Part shown: piece after piece, positions 54,285 through 64,000 of the stretch | How the letters are laid out: each line of letters opens with the position of its first letter | Position numbering within the stretch: the first letter of the stretch is position 1 | Assembly (NCBI GenBank): GCA_022559845.1 | Contig: CM040125.1 | Coordinates: forward strand, 330,529,829-330,593,828 | DNA: 64,000 nucleotides | DNA from: Amorphophallus konjac | Lineage: Eukaryota; Streptophyta; Magnoliopsida; Alismatales; Araceae | Direction of reading: 5' to 3' | Notes under the pieces: generated by a model | Seen by the model: only the letters and a program-made list of their open reading frames with translations | Databases searched by the model: none | Told to the model about the DNA's origin: nothing | Position numbers and translations under genes: made by a program

Positions 54285-54900
54285 CACCCTTTCCTTGGCT
54301 TAGTGGCATCCCGCCCTAGCCGAGATACACCCTTTCCTTGGCTTAGTGGCATCCCGCCCTAGTCGAGATACACCCTTTTCTTGACTTAGTGGCATCCCGC
54401 CCTAGCCGAGATACACCCTTTCCTTGGATTAGTGGCACTCCACCCTAACCGAGCCACCTCTCCTTGGTCTAGTGGCACTCCGCCCTAACCAAGCTACCTC
54501 TCCTTGGTCTAGTGGCACTCCGCCCTGATCGAGCTACCCTTCCTTGGCCTAGTGGCACTCCGCCCTAGCCAAGCCACCTTTTCCTTGGTCTAGCGGCATC
54601 CAGCCCTAGCCGAGATACACCTTGTCCTTGGCTTAGCGGCATCCAGCCCTAGCCGAGATACGCCCTTTCCTTGGCTTAGCGGCATCCCGCCCTAGCCGAG
54701 ATACACCCTTTCCTTGGATTAGTGGCACTCCGCCCTAACCAAGCCACCTTTCCTTGGCTTAGTGGCATCCAGCCCTAGCCGAGATATACCCTTTCCTTGG
54801 TCTAGCGGCCTCCCGCCCTAGCCGAGCTACACCCTTTCTTGGTATAGCGGCGCTCCGCCCTAACCAAGCCATCCCTCATCATGATCTAATGGCATTCCGA
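54285..54900. repeat. 43/39-bp tandem repeat, hairpin-forming, 3' UTR of element E
   Basis: About 14 monomers start at 54285, 54328, 54371, 54414 and on; the first are exactly 43 bp, later ones about 39-41. Each has a left arm such as TTGGCTTAG and a right arm such as CTAGCCGAG about 12 nt apart. In copies where the left arm is TTGGTCTAG the right arm is often CTAACCAAG, keeping the stem. Located just after the integrase stop. Hypervariable tandem repeats in the 3' UTR of Tat/Ogre elements are an established phenomenon. Confidence 0.88.
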
Positions 54901-54970
54901 CTTGTCACCCTCCCAAAAAAGAGGGGAAGAGAGAATAAAAGAATAAAAATAAAAATAAATAAATAAATAA
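54901..54970. repeat. AT-rich simple-repeat spacer
   Basis: AAAATAAA/AAATAAAT runs linking the 43-bp array to the next block. A similar AT-rich run (TATATA at 56495-56525) precedes the second copy of that block. Confidence 0.7.
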
Positions 54971-55195
54971 AAAGATGGGGTTAAAAATAGAGATACCCCG
55001 CTAGTCTTGTTCAGGCTTTCTGAGCAAGGGCAAAAATGGCTAAAACCCAGCTGCGGTGAAAACCCGAAAGGGCACTTCAGGCAAAATCGGGTACCCCGCC
55101 ACGTGAAAACCCGAAAGGGCGCGTGGGCAAAAGCAAGAGGGGGCTGGCCCCGGCGAAAACCCGAAAGGGCACTTGAGTCAGTAACGTGGTGATCC
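54971..55195 (+). repeat. Block A, copy 1 (225-bp duplicated segment, ACCCGAAAGGG motifs)
   Basis: Begins AAAGATGGGGTTAAAAATAG and contains three AAAACCCGAAAGGG motifs and an inverted repeat CTTGTTCAG...CTGAGCAAG. It is repeated with about 90% identity by eye at 56527-56752, where the arms are CTTGTTCGG...CTGAACAAG. Each copy precedes an array of the 122-bp repeat. Confidence 0.8.
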
Positions 55196-55209
55196 TAAAG
55201 AAGCCTAAC

Positions 55210-56440
55210 CTCCCGCCATAAACCTCCCGTCGATCGACCGACACCTTGCCCGATCAACGATCAAACCCACCCAGTATAGACCCTACGTCTGTCCTGATAA
55301 AGCCCCCATACCTTGTCCAAAGTCCCGCCATGGCGAAGTTCACCGTTGATCGATCGGCATCCTGCCGATCAATGATGAAACCTATCCAGTTTAGACCCTA
55401 CGTCTATCCTGATGAAACATATGAAATCCTTGCATTGGTATAAACCCAATACCGATGATGAAACCTACTGTTGATCGGTCGGCATCCCGCCCGATCAGCG
55501 ATGAAACCTGTCCAGGCTAGACCCTACGTCTATCCTGATGAAACGTACGAAATCTTTGCATTGGTATAAACCCAATACCAATGATGAAACCTGCTGTTGA
55601 TCGATTGGCGCACTGCCCGATCAACGATGAAACCTATCCAGTTTAGGCCCTACGTCTATCCTGATGAAACATACTAAATCTTTGCATTGGTATAAACCCA
55701 ATACCGATGATGAAACATGCTGTTGATCGATTGGCGCACTGCTCGATCAATGATGAAACCTATCCAGTTTAGACCTTACGTCTATCCTGATGAAGCCTAT
55801 GAAATCCTTGCATTGGTATAAACCCAATACCGATGATGAAACTTGCTGTTGGTCGATTGGCACCCTGCCCGATCAACGATAAAACCAGCCCAGTGTAGGC
55901 CTTACGTCTATTCTGATGAAATTCATGAAATCCTTGCATTGGTATAAACCCAATACCGATGATGAAACCCACCTTTGGTCGATGGGCACCCTGCCCGATC
56001 GACAAAGAAACCCGTCCTATTAAATTCACATGTCTCTTTACGTCCCGCCGTGATGACACCTATCATTGGTCGATCGGCACCTTGCCCGATCAATGATAAA
56101 ACCTGTCCGGTTTAGACCTTACGTCTACCCCGATGAAATAAATGAAATCTTTGCATTGGTATAAACCCAATACCGATGATGAAACCTGCTGTTGATCGGT
56201 CGGCATCCCGCCCGATCAGCGATGAAACCTGTCCGGGCTAGACCCTACGTCTATCCTGATGAAACATATGAAATCTTTGCATTGGTATAAACCCAATACC
56301 GATGATGAAACATGCTGTTGATCGGTCGGCATCCTGCCCGATCAATGATAATACCCTATCCAGTTTAGACCTTACGTCTATCCTGATGAAGCTTATGAAA
56401 TCCTTGCATCGGTGTATACCCAATACCGATGATAAGAGCA
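55210..56440. repeat. About 122-bp tandem repeat array 1, 3' UTR of element E
   Basis: Roughly ten units marked by CCTACGTCTATCCTGATGAA, spaced about 121-126 bp. Each unit holds two inverted repeats: ATTGGTAT with AATACCGAT across AAACCC, and TTGATCGG with CCGATCAG across about 12 nt. No protein is encoded; open frames across it shift. Confidence 0.88.
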
Positions 56441-56526
56441 GCCACTGATGAAGCAGCACATCGCCTGATCCGTGCTAAAAATCCCAATTCAAAATATATA
56501 TATATATATATATATAATATAAATAA

Positions 56527-56752
56527 AAAAAGATGGGGTTAAAAATAGAGATACCCCGCCAGACTTGTTCGGACATTCTGAACAAGGGCAAAAATGGCCA
56601 AAACCCAGCTGTGGTGAAAACCCGAAAGGGCACTGCAGGCAAAATCGGGTACCCCGCCACGTGAAAACCCGAAAGGGCGCGTGGGCAAAAGCAAGAGGGG
56701 GCTGGCTCCGGTGAAAACCCGAAAGAACGCTTGGGTCAGTAATGTGGTAATT
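56527..56752 (+). repeat. Block A, copy 2
   Basis: Second copy of 54971-55195, preceded by a TA microsatellite. It shows that block A plus following repeats were duplicated as a larger unit. Confidence 0.8.
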
Positions 56753-56759
56753 CGAAGTT

Positions 56760-57600
56760 CCATGCCAACCGGCACGCGGCCTTTACCTCCCCTTCACTGG
56801 TGAAACCTTCCGTCGGTCAGTTGGCTCCATTCCCCACCGATGATAAAACCTTTCCGGGGTAGACCTTACATTTACCCTGATGAAATCTACATACCCTCTT
56901 TCAAACGTCCCACTGACAATAAAACCCATCACCATTCTAATGAAGCCTGTCCAGCTCAGACCTCACGTCTGTCCTGATGAAGCCTACGCATTTCTTGGCA
57001 AGCCCCACCTGCGATAAAACCTGTTGGAATAGACCTTACGTCTGTCCTGACGAGACCTACACCGTCACGTACGTCCCACCATTGATCGACCGGCACCTCG
57101 CCCGATTAATGATGAAATCCTTTGTCCGATTTAGACCTTACGTCTATTCTGATGAAACTCATGAAATCCCTTTGCATCGATATAAACCCAATATCGATGA
57201 TGAAACCAACTGTTGATCGATTGGCACCTTGACTGATCAATGATAATACCCTATCCAGTTTAGACCTTACGTCTATTCTGATGAAACTCATGAAATCCCT
57301 TTGCGTCGATATAAACCCAATATCGATGATGAAACCCGCTATTGATCGACCGGCACCTCGCCCGATCAATGATGAAACCCTACCCAGTTTAGACCTTACG
57401 TCTATTCTAAAATTTCCTTTGCATCGATATAAGCTCAATATCGATGATGAAGTCGACCGTTGGCTGATCGGTACATCGCCCGGCCAATGATACAATCTGT
57501 CCAGTTCGTACTTTATGTCCGTTCTGATGAGAACCACATATCCTTTTCAATGTCCCACCTGCAATAGTCTCTACCCAGCCTAGACCATACGTCTACTCTG
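56760..57600. repeat. Diverged 122-bp-type repeat array 2
   Basis: Same markers as array 1 (AGACCTTACGTCTATTCTGA) with more variable spacing. Stem 1 is here ATCGATAT with ATATCGAT (57176-57198), and one stem 2 is TTGGC with GCCAA (57460-57487); both differ from array 1 on both sides of the stem. Confidence 0.82.
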
Positions 57601-57964
57601 ATGAGACCTCTTCATTTGCATTCCGGCAAATCGTCTCCCTTACGGCACACATGGCCAATAAGACGTTTGCTGCCACCAACAAAATTCGGTTCAAGCACCT
57701 CCTCGGATGCCGTCACGCGGTGGAGCGAGTTCCCCATCCTTTCTCTGAAGGGGTGGACGCTCTCCTGCCAAGGTACGAGCCATTCGCATGAGGGATTGTC
57801 AAAACCGCTACCCCACCTTCCAAAGTGATAAAACCACATGCAGAATAAGATGGAGACGCATGAAGCCAAGAGATTCCTTTCCATTAAAAAGGGAGTACAT
57901 AAAGGGCCACGAGGGGACACCATATCACAAAAGAGAATAAAAAGAAAAAGAAGGGATAGACAAT
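57601..57964. other. Spacer between tandem repeats and 3' end of the antisense gene
   Basis: No gene or repeat recognised. On the minus strand it would be the 3' UTR of the antisense gene whose stop codon is at about 57965; no clear polyadenylation signal was identified. Confidence 0.4.
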
Positions 57965-60900
57965 TTATGGCCACCGGAATATATCCTCGAAGGCCAGAAG
58001 ACCCACATAAGGAGCGGCCCCCAGCTCATGAAGGCGCGCCTCCTCCTCCTGAAGTCCAATGGACATGTCGTGGAGAGACATCACTCGTCCCTCCAGCGAG
58101 GCTACCTCCTCTTCGGACCGCGGTCGGATAAAGGATAATTGCTGCAGTTCGGCTCGAAGTCCAGAGAGCTCCGTCTCCAAGATGGCCATCCGGTCCCATA
58201 CAGCTTCTTCCCGCTGAATAGCACCTTGTAGCTCGGCTCGGCATTCATCAAGCATAAGCGTCAGCTTCCCCAGCTCAGATTTATATTCTGACCTCTGCAG
58301 CTTCAACGCCGTTAGCTTATCAACCATAGTCCATGCTAGGAAGTCTCTCCGATGCACGAATTTCAGTAGAAGCAGCACCCGCTGAACCCACATGTCTAAA
58401 GGGCAGCCCATGGCCTGCAAGCCAGCGGTGAAGCGATTGGCGATTTCCTTCAGTTGCAGATACGTCAAGCCAGGCTGGAATTCTACCAGCTGACGTAGCA
58501 TGTCCAGATGCTGCCAGACAAAGTTGTCAGAGGAAGCGAAGCCGAAGGAGGCAGAGGGGACGACTTCAAAGGTCACCTCGCCATCGATATCTTCCCACAA
58601 TGCAACATCCGGCTGAGAGGACGAAGACGGCAGATCTGCTGTAAGGGCTGGCCAGTCCTTTTCTGTGCTCTCCTGCTGAGCTGAAGATTCCTCCCCTATC
58701 GCTGTATCGGAAGCTATAGCTTGAACATCCGCAGGGGGAGAATCGATGAAGGATGGAGCTGCCTCTTCATGAGTCTCTTGAATAGGGGCTTCATCTTCAG
58801 CTGCTCTTTCTGGTGACAGGGAAGGAGCTGCTATAGTCGGAGAAGGCAGAAGTCCAGTCTCTATAGACACTATGGCAGGGACTGCTGACTTGGGCGCAAT
58901 TGACATTACTACAGCCGGTATAAAAGCAGAGCTTCTAGATGGATCGGCTTCGGCTCTGAAATCCGAAGCCCTGATAGGAATGCAACTCTCTCCTGAGGCC
59001 CCTAAGTCCAACGATGCTAAATCTGTCGAAGACTGTATCCGCACTGGCACAGGGCGAATGATCTCAGGAACTCCCATGCAAGTTAAAGGCAGAAAAGGGA
59101 CAATAGCCCAGTTCGTAGAAGAAATATCCGTGATAGCTACAGTTGTGTCTGAGCTAGCAGTGACAATGCCCTAAGACCAAAGCAAAGCAACTTTCAGCAC
59201 TAGATGAAAGAAACAGATGAAGCAACAAACATGTAAAGGAACCCACCTTTGAAGCAGGGTCCACACCCTCGAAGTGGGGTGAAAGAGAAGGAAGCTCCGT
59301 AGTCGGAGTGACAAATGGTGGAGTTATGTCGATCTCGGTGTCGAGCTCGGCAAACTCCTCTTGCAACTCCTCCTCAGAAGATAGCACCAGTAGCTTAGCA
59401 GGCTGAAAAGATAGAGCACCTTTTGCAAATACAAGCGGGGCCTCTGATTCAGGAGCATCCCCCTCACTGCCGCTGAAAGTCGCTTCCTCCTTATCAGAGA
59501 CGGTCTTAGAACTGCCTGAGGATATTTACACACTAGCTACACGCTGTGGGGCCACCTCTAAAACATGTCGGGATGTAGACCGGGTAATTATGCACCTGGC
59601 CGGAACGGTACTCTGCTTCGACTGAGTCTTGTGACCCTCCTGTGGTTGAAGCAATTCTTTTGTCATCATAGCTTCAGTCTGCTCTTCGCCTGCCACTACT
59701 GCAAAAGGGACCTCTGAGGAATATAGCAAAGAAGACAATGCAAGTATGAAACAGATAAGAAAAAACACACTTACCCTCCGCCTCACTAGCCGGCGTGGGA
59801 GAAGGCAACCTGGTCCTCACCACAGAAGGTGCTACAACTGGCTCTTGGGCTGTGCAAAAGGAAGGGGTCAGATTCAAGGACTTCTTTGAAATCCAGCGAA
59901 AGAGAATGAGGAATGCAATTACAGGCTATTGATGTTACCCTGAACTGATGTCTGAGCAGCCTCCCTTTCATATTCAAACTCATCAAATGAGGGAATATCA
60001 GGGAGAGGGGTCCCGGTGTCCATAGCTACCGAAGCCGATTGCTGAGCATAAACCTTCTTGGCCTTCCTGGCCTTCCCAACTGCAGCCTTAACTACGGAAG
60101 CCTTTCTCTTCTTGCCAGGAGGCAGGGGAGTAGTAGTCGGTGCTGCTGCAGGGATTTCAAAATAAGTAGGCTTCTCAGCCTGCGTAATGATTTTTCTATA
60201 AAGCCCCTGTCGCTTTATATCAGGCCTGTCTGTTGAAGATGTCAGAGAGGTAATGTGATCAGTGGATGCAAAGTGTGAATACTGAGCAGAAATCACTGCA
60301 GTCAGGAAAGAAGAGATCATACCTGCTGGGCCGTCGTAAAAGATAGAGAGCGGCCAGTACAGATAAGCTACCTCCTTGGAGCGTGAAGCAGCCTCCTTGA
60401 TAAGCCAGCATACATCGCCAAGTACCTGGCACCTCTCCACTAAAGCTGCCAGGTCACTATGACCATGAAGGTCAAGACACCGAAACAAGTCGAGGTGGTC
60501 CATACCCCAGCCGTCGACATAATGAAAAGAGATAAACAACGGCTTGTTCAATATGCCGGCTATCGGGTTTTCTGCAGATAACCCATGTAAATTCAGCAAA
60601 ATAAACAACCAAGACGTCTGCTTGTAGTACGTCTGGGTTCTATCTTCCCGGCGCACAAACGTCCTATATGGGTGAAATCTATCTATCGGACCCCTCCAAG
60701 AAGCTACTGCCGGGAGCGACTCTTCGATAGGAAATGGATATTGTTGCGCCTCCAAATGAGCGTCCCCTACACGGCTCAAATGTTTCAAGTTCTGCATGAG
60801 AGTGTCCTCATTGATAGCAGCAAAGACAGGAGCAGGCGGGTCGGAATCCTTTTCCTTCAAAGCCCGACGCTGGGCCAGATAGTTCTCAGCCTCCCTCTGG

Positions 60901-63344
60901 TGCTGTGAATAAAGCCTTCTCAGGTGGGCCTCGGGGATGTCAAACACCGGCCCGGGCTGTTGTTTCAGAAAGGAACGCTCGGCCACGTCCCAGAATGCAC
61001 CTCTACTATCCCTGTAGAAGCTGGTTCGAATGTTCCACCATTTGATATATTCTGATGTTACCCGGGGAACACGGTTAGAAACTGTGGGAACTCTGAAAAC
61101 TGCACCGTCCTTGCGATGGTAGAAATCCCACCACAACCGGCCATCGCCAACAATTGTGGACCCATGCTTAGCCCGGCTATCCAGGGGAAATTGAGCAACC
61201 GTTGTGGGGATATGCTGGTCATAACCAAAGTTCCGCCCAAAGCGGAATGGATAGTATGGTTCCAGAAGGAGCAGGCCACCCTTTCTGAAAACTAAGACAC
61301 TAGGACGGATGGCCATGGCCCATCTGACCAGCTCCGGCTCCAGGATTGGCCGGGCAGTGTTAACCCCTTGAGACAGGATGGATATATGTCTCTACCTCTT
61401 CCAGCTTGCACTCTCTCTGAGGATCAATCAAAGGAGCTGAACCTGCTGCCAAGCTCCAGAAATGAATACTGCCAGGGGCATCCACCGGCACCTTTATCAG
61501 TCGACCCCTTATTTTGAATAGCTGATCATAGAAAGGACCAGGTTCAGCACTGGCAAACTCAATCATTCGGGGCAATACCATATCTGCCTGCAAAGTTCTG
61601 GGAGCCAACTCAGGAAATAAACTGCAGACCCAGGCGTTGAAAAAATGAAAAGGACCCACGGTCCTCAAAGAACGGGGAGTCCGATGCTTGTACAGATCCC
61701 CCAAAGACTTGTATATCAAACACAGGGCCACTGGGCAGAGCGACAGCCTCATTCCCCAGGCCATCTGACAGGCCGGATATATAGCTTCTGGCCGGATGAT
61801 TGTCTCGTCCCCTTGAGGGAGAGCAAAAGTGCACAGCCAGAATGTGAAATAAGCCGCACAATGTGTGATGGGGTCTACGCCAGCTGGGTTGGGACCACCG
61901 CTGCCTGCACGGCGCAATGAAGATGGCAGCGCCGACTTATAACGGGGAGCCCTTACCTGCTTGCTAGCAGTCGGACCCACGGAAGGGAAGTCTGCATATT
62001 TCAAGGGCCCGTCAAAGAAGTACTGAATCCACTGCCCTACCCGGATCCGCAGCTTGCTGCCCTTCTCTCGGGGATGATAACCTTTGGAGGACCCTCTACT
62101 GTACGCCAGACAAATGGAGCGATATGCCTTCATCAGGTACCGGTATGAGAAGCCAATGGAATATCTGCCTTCACCATCAGAGCTATCCTTCTCAGAATCT
62201 GCCAAGCAGACTTCTTCATAAGGCTCACCGTCAATAGGCAGTCCGGAAAGCTGTGACAGACTCCAGAGGTCAAGAGATGTCTCACCCTCTGCTGTATAGA
62301 ATATGTTGAATAAGGGGCAGAAGACCTCGAACATCCCACAGCATAACCCTCGGGATATAGGATACCGAAATCGGGAAGCAAAAACACTATGATATACCCC
62401 GGCCCTGATCAGCAGAGGGGCATATTCCTTCAGAACAAACTCAGTAAATTCCACGGCTCCTGCTCGAAATAGGTGGGCGTCAGTGATCTTGGTATCCCCA
62501 AACCAACCAGCGGCCAAATGATACTTGAACTGAATGGCCGAACAATTCAGCACAAAAGGCTCTTCGCGGTACCCCCACTTCACTGGCGCCAGGAAGAGAC
62601 CATAGCCGGGCTTCTCCCTATTGACTCGGCCACTGGCATTATCCCACCGAGCAGGTGTGAACTCCGGGGCCCGGGTGAACATTTTCTTTTCCGGCTCCAG
62701 CTCCGATATGCCAAGGACTGCATCCCAGTCACGCTTCTCCCCGGGAAGATATATAGCCTTTCCGCGATATACTGAATCTTTCAGGCTGTCTCTCTCAACC
62801 AGAATTGCGGCTTCAACTGTACGAGCTATTCGGTAGTTCCGCATTCCACCCACGGTGAAGGTCCGGATAAACGGCAGCAAGTGTTTGTCCTTCGGGAAAT
62901 CCGGGCGATAATCAGTGCCCCGTCTGAAACATGTTTCCATTGCAGTGGAGTATACCCGGGATGTTGACACCGTATCGGTATCAGAATCGGATGATTCATC
63001 AACGGAAGCGATCTTGTCGTATCCGAAGTCTAAGCTGTGCATGTTCAGCCAGTTTACTGTGGCCCGTGATATATCTGGTTGGGCTGACGAACTTGTTCCG
63101 ACGGCTCCAAAAGATGTAGCAGCAGAGCCGGAAGCCATTGCAGTGTCTGCAGTCGAAGAAGAAATGTGAATTAAAAGTCCTAAAATAAAAGTCAGTCTTA
63201 TAAATATTGTAACATGAGACCCTATGAAAATTTCGGCAGCATCTCCCCTTATTCGGGGTCTGCCCAAAAAGAATAGGGAGTCACCAACCAAGAGGGGGTG
63301 ATCCCGGAAGCAAAAGGGATTAAATCCCAAAAAAACGTCATACC
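57965..63344 (-). pseudogene. Spliced antisense gene of element E, plant-mobile-domain-like with coiled-coil tail
   Basis: Inferred exons (minus): 5' UTR ending at 63344; 63146-59939 with ATG at 63138 (MASGSAATSF); 59849-59775; 59713-59247; 59170-57965. Introns are 197, 89, 61 and 76 bp with GT..AG ends (donors GTATGA, GTAACA, GTAAGT, GTGGGT). Coding phases 1, 1 and 0 match on both sides. The first large exon has KEYAPLLIRAGVYHSV, GMFEVFCPLFNIFYT and LWSLSQLSGLPIDGEPYEE, resembling the plant mobile domain (aminotransferase-like, PMD) found in plant transposons and MAIN/MAIL proteins. A Lys-rich, possible nuclear-signal region (KKRKASVVKAAVGKARKAKK) follows, then a Ser/Pro/acidic part and a C-terminal coiled coil. 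One frameshift near 61366 and one TAA at 59526-59528 break this copy. Function is unknown. Antisense ORFs before the 3' LTR are known in Tat elements. Confidence 0.75.
63147..63343 (-). other. Putative 5'-UTR intron of the antisense gene
   Basis: Minus-strand donor CGG|GTATGACG and acceptor TTCTTCGACTGCAG|ACACTG, 8 bases before the ATG at 63138. The open frame could extend up to 63369, but those extra 77 codons read like non-coding sequence, so the start at 63138 is preferred. Confidence 0.5.
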
Positions 63345-63477
63345 CGAGACGGGAAGAACTCGCGGCCACCGCCGAGAGGATGAAAACGGCTAGCGCCGAA
63401 GAAAAGAAATGGAGAGAAGAGAAGCTGAAGAAAGAGAAAGGAAGGGTGAGAATGAGAAGAGAAAGGGCCTCGGCGCC

Positions 63478-63690
63478 CTAAATAGGGGCCCGAGCGACTA
63501 GGGTCTCAGCGCGGTGAAACGCGCGCCGAGAACCCCCCAGGCCGAGAGCCCCCTTGGGCCAAAAGGGCGCGCCGAGATCCCCAGGCCGAGAGCCCCCTTT
63601 GGCCAAGCGCACCGGGAAGCTATGCGCGCCGAGAAGCTCCGCGCCGGGAGGTCTTCGTGCGCCGAGAAGCCCCTGGCCCCGTGCCGAGAA
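63478..63690 (-). promoter_or_regulatory. Putative promoter of the antisense gene with GCCGAG array
   Basis: A TATA-like CTATTTAG (minus, 63478-63485) is preceded upstream by seven GCCGAG words at 63525, 63541, 63571, 63585, 63628, 63661 and 63683 (plus coordinates), with TTGGGCCAA at 63554 and TTTGGCCAA at 63598. A hairpin CTCAGCGCG...CGCGCCGAG lies at 63505-63530. The same units occur in the E LTR at 33655-33935. Confidence 0.5.
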
Positions 63691-63884
63691 GCTCCAAAAT
63701 GCTGAAAATAAAGAAGATATGAAGATGGAAAAAAGTGAAAATGAAGAATACGTGTGAGGAATATCGTTGCAACGAGATGATCAGGTCTGAGAACCGGATT
63801 GAAGAGAAATTGAGGAAGATGCCCTCGAATAATGAACGTCACCTGCAGGCCCCGTGCCGCCCATTCTGCGCTTACGCCGCCCGC
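63691..63884. other. Spacer between antisense promoter and polypurine tract
   Basis: A/G-rich to 63790, then GC-rich. No gene recognised; open frames across it on both strands look like composition effects. Confidence 0.4.
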
Positions 63885-63898
63885 AGGTGGGGGGCATT
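63885..63898 (+). other. Polypurine tract of element E
   Basis: AGGTGGGGGGCATT directly before the 3' LTR start TGTTGACACC, a textbook plus-strand priming site. Confidence 0.85.
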
Positions 63899-64000
63899 TG
63901 TTGACACCTTGAAAATGAACAAGGGTGAAAGCACAATTGAAAAGAGGATCAGACCAACAGTGAAAGACCAATGATGAAGCCCGTCAACCATTTACCCGGA
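63899..64000 (+). repeat. 3' LTR of element E, truncated by window end
   Basis: The first 102 bp equal 31846-31947 except one A/G difference. This fixes the LTR starts and the size of element E. Confidence 0.92.

Larger units (their letters stand above)
31846..64000 (+). mobile_element. Giant Tat/Ogre-like element E (3' LTR runs off window)
   Basis: The direct repeat TGTTGACACCTTG starts at 31846 and again at 63899, with one difference in the 102 bp visible. Between them lie a PBS, an upstream ORF, gag, protease, RT, RNase H, archaeal-type RNase H, integrase, tandem repeats, an antisense gene and a strong polypurine tract. Removing insertions F and G leaves about 19 kb of internal sequence, or about 25 kb with both LTRs, as in Ogre elements. 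The dual RNase H assigns it to the Tat lineage. Coding frames carry many nonsense codons. The left target site is TCGGT (31841-31845); the right one lies outside the window. Confidence 0.9.

Noticed and set aside
54285..57600. CRISPR-like array
   Set aside because: Units are contiguous tandem repeats without unique spacers, lie in a eukaryotic retroelement UTR and have no cas genes nearby.
63139..63369. N-terminal 77-codon extension of the antisense gene
   Set aside because: A good acceptor (CTGCAG) just before the ATG at 63138 and a GTATGA donor at 63343 suggest these codons are mostly intron.

Overview
The window is plant nuclear DNA made almost entirely of nested long-terminal-repeat (LTR) retrotransposons. 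All recognisable coding sequence belongs to the Ty3/gypsy superfamily: chromodomain-bearing chromoviruses primed by initiator tRNA-Met, and large Tat/Ogre-type elements with a second, archaeal-type RNase H and antisense genes. No rRNA, tRNA, CRISPR or ordinary host gene was seen. Compact plant-type introns, TATA boxes of the TATAAATA kind and the element lineages point to a seed plant, probably an angiosperm with a repeat-rich genome. The species cannot be told.

Layout. (1) 1-3830, minus strand: gag fragment, leader, 1.3 kb LTR (LTR1) and a 3'-UTR-like flank of a degraded Tat-like element A. (2) 3831-5132: a related LTR in inverted orientation (LTR2). (3) 5141-6575 and 26099-29047, minus strand: element B, a degraded Tat element (LTR3, gag remnant, protease, reverse transcriptase), split by about 19.5 kb of insertion. 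(4) 6576-26093, plus strand: chromovirus C (target duplication CTTCC), with broken gag-pol. (5) 12681-22400, plus strand: chromovirus D (target duplication TTGGG) inserted in the integrase of C, with near-identical LTRs and an uninterrupted 1641-codon polyprotein. (6) 29048-31845: a 3'-UTR-like region followed by a plus-strand intron-containing gene, broken by the next element. (7) 31846-64000: giant Tat/Ogre-like element E, whose 3' LTR runs off the window. Without insertions it is about 25 kb: 3.07 kb LTR, extra ORF upstream of gag, gag, protease, RT, two RNases H, integrase, about 3.3 kb of tandem repeats, then a spliced antisense gene. (8) Two insertions in E: F (36291-42466, target duplication AGACC), a non-autonomous gag-only element, and G (47918-51658, target duplication TGCGC), a 3.74 kb probable solo LTR.

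Order of events read from nesting: B, then C, then D; and the 30.5 kb gene, then E, then F and G independently.

The most striking structure not explained by standard annotation is a family of short inverted repeats (arms of the ACGCCC/GGGCGT, ACGACC/GGTCGT and GCGACC/GGTCGC types, loops of about 6-10 nt). They are arrayed roughly 80-440 bp upstream of the TATA box in four different LTRs and upstream of the antisense-gene promoter at 30.4 kb. The 3' UTR of E also holds two tandem-repeat families whose monomers fold into hairpins with paired base changes between copies. The antisense gene of E has a coherent exon-intron structure with matching phases.
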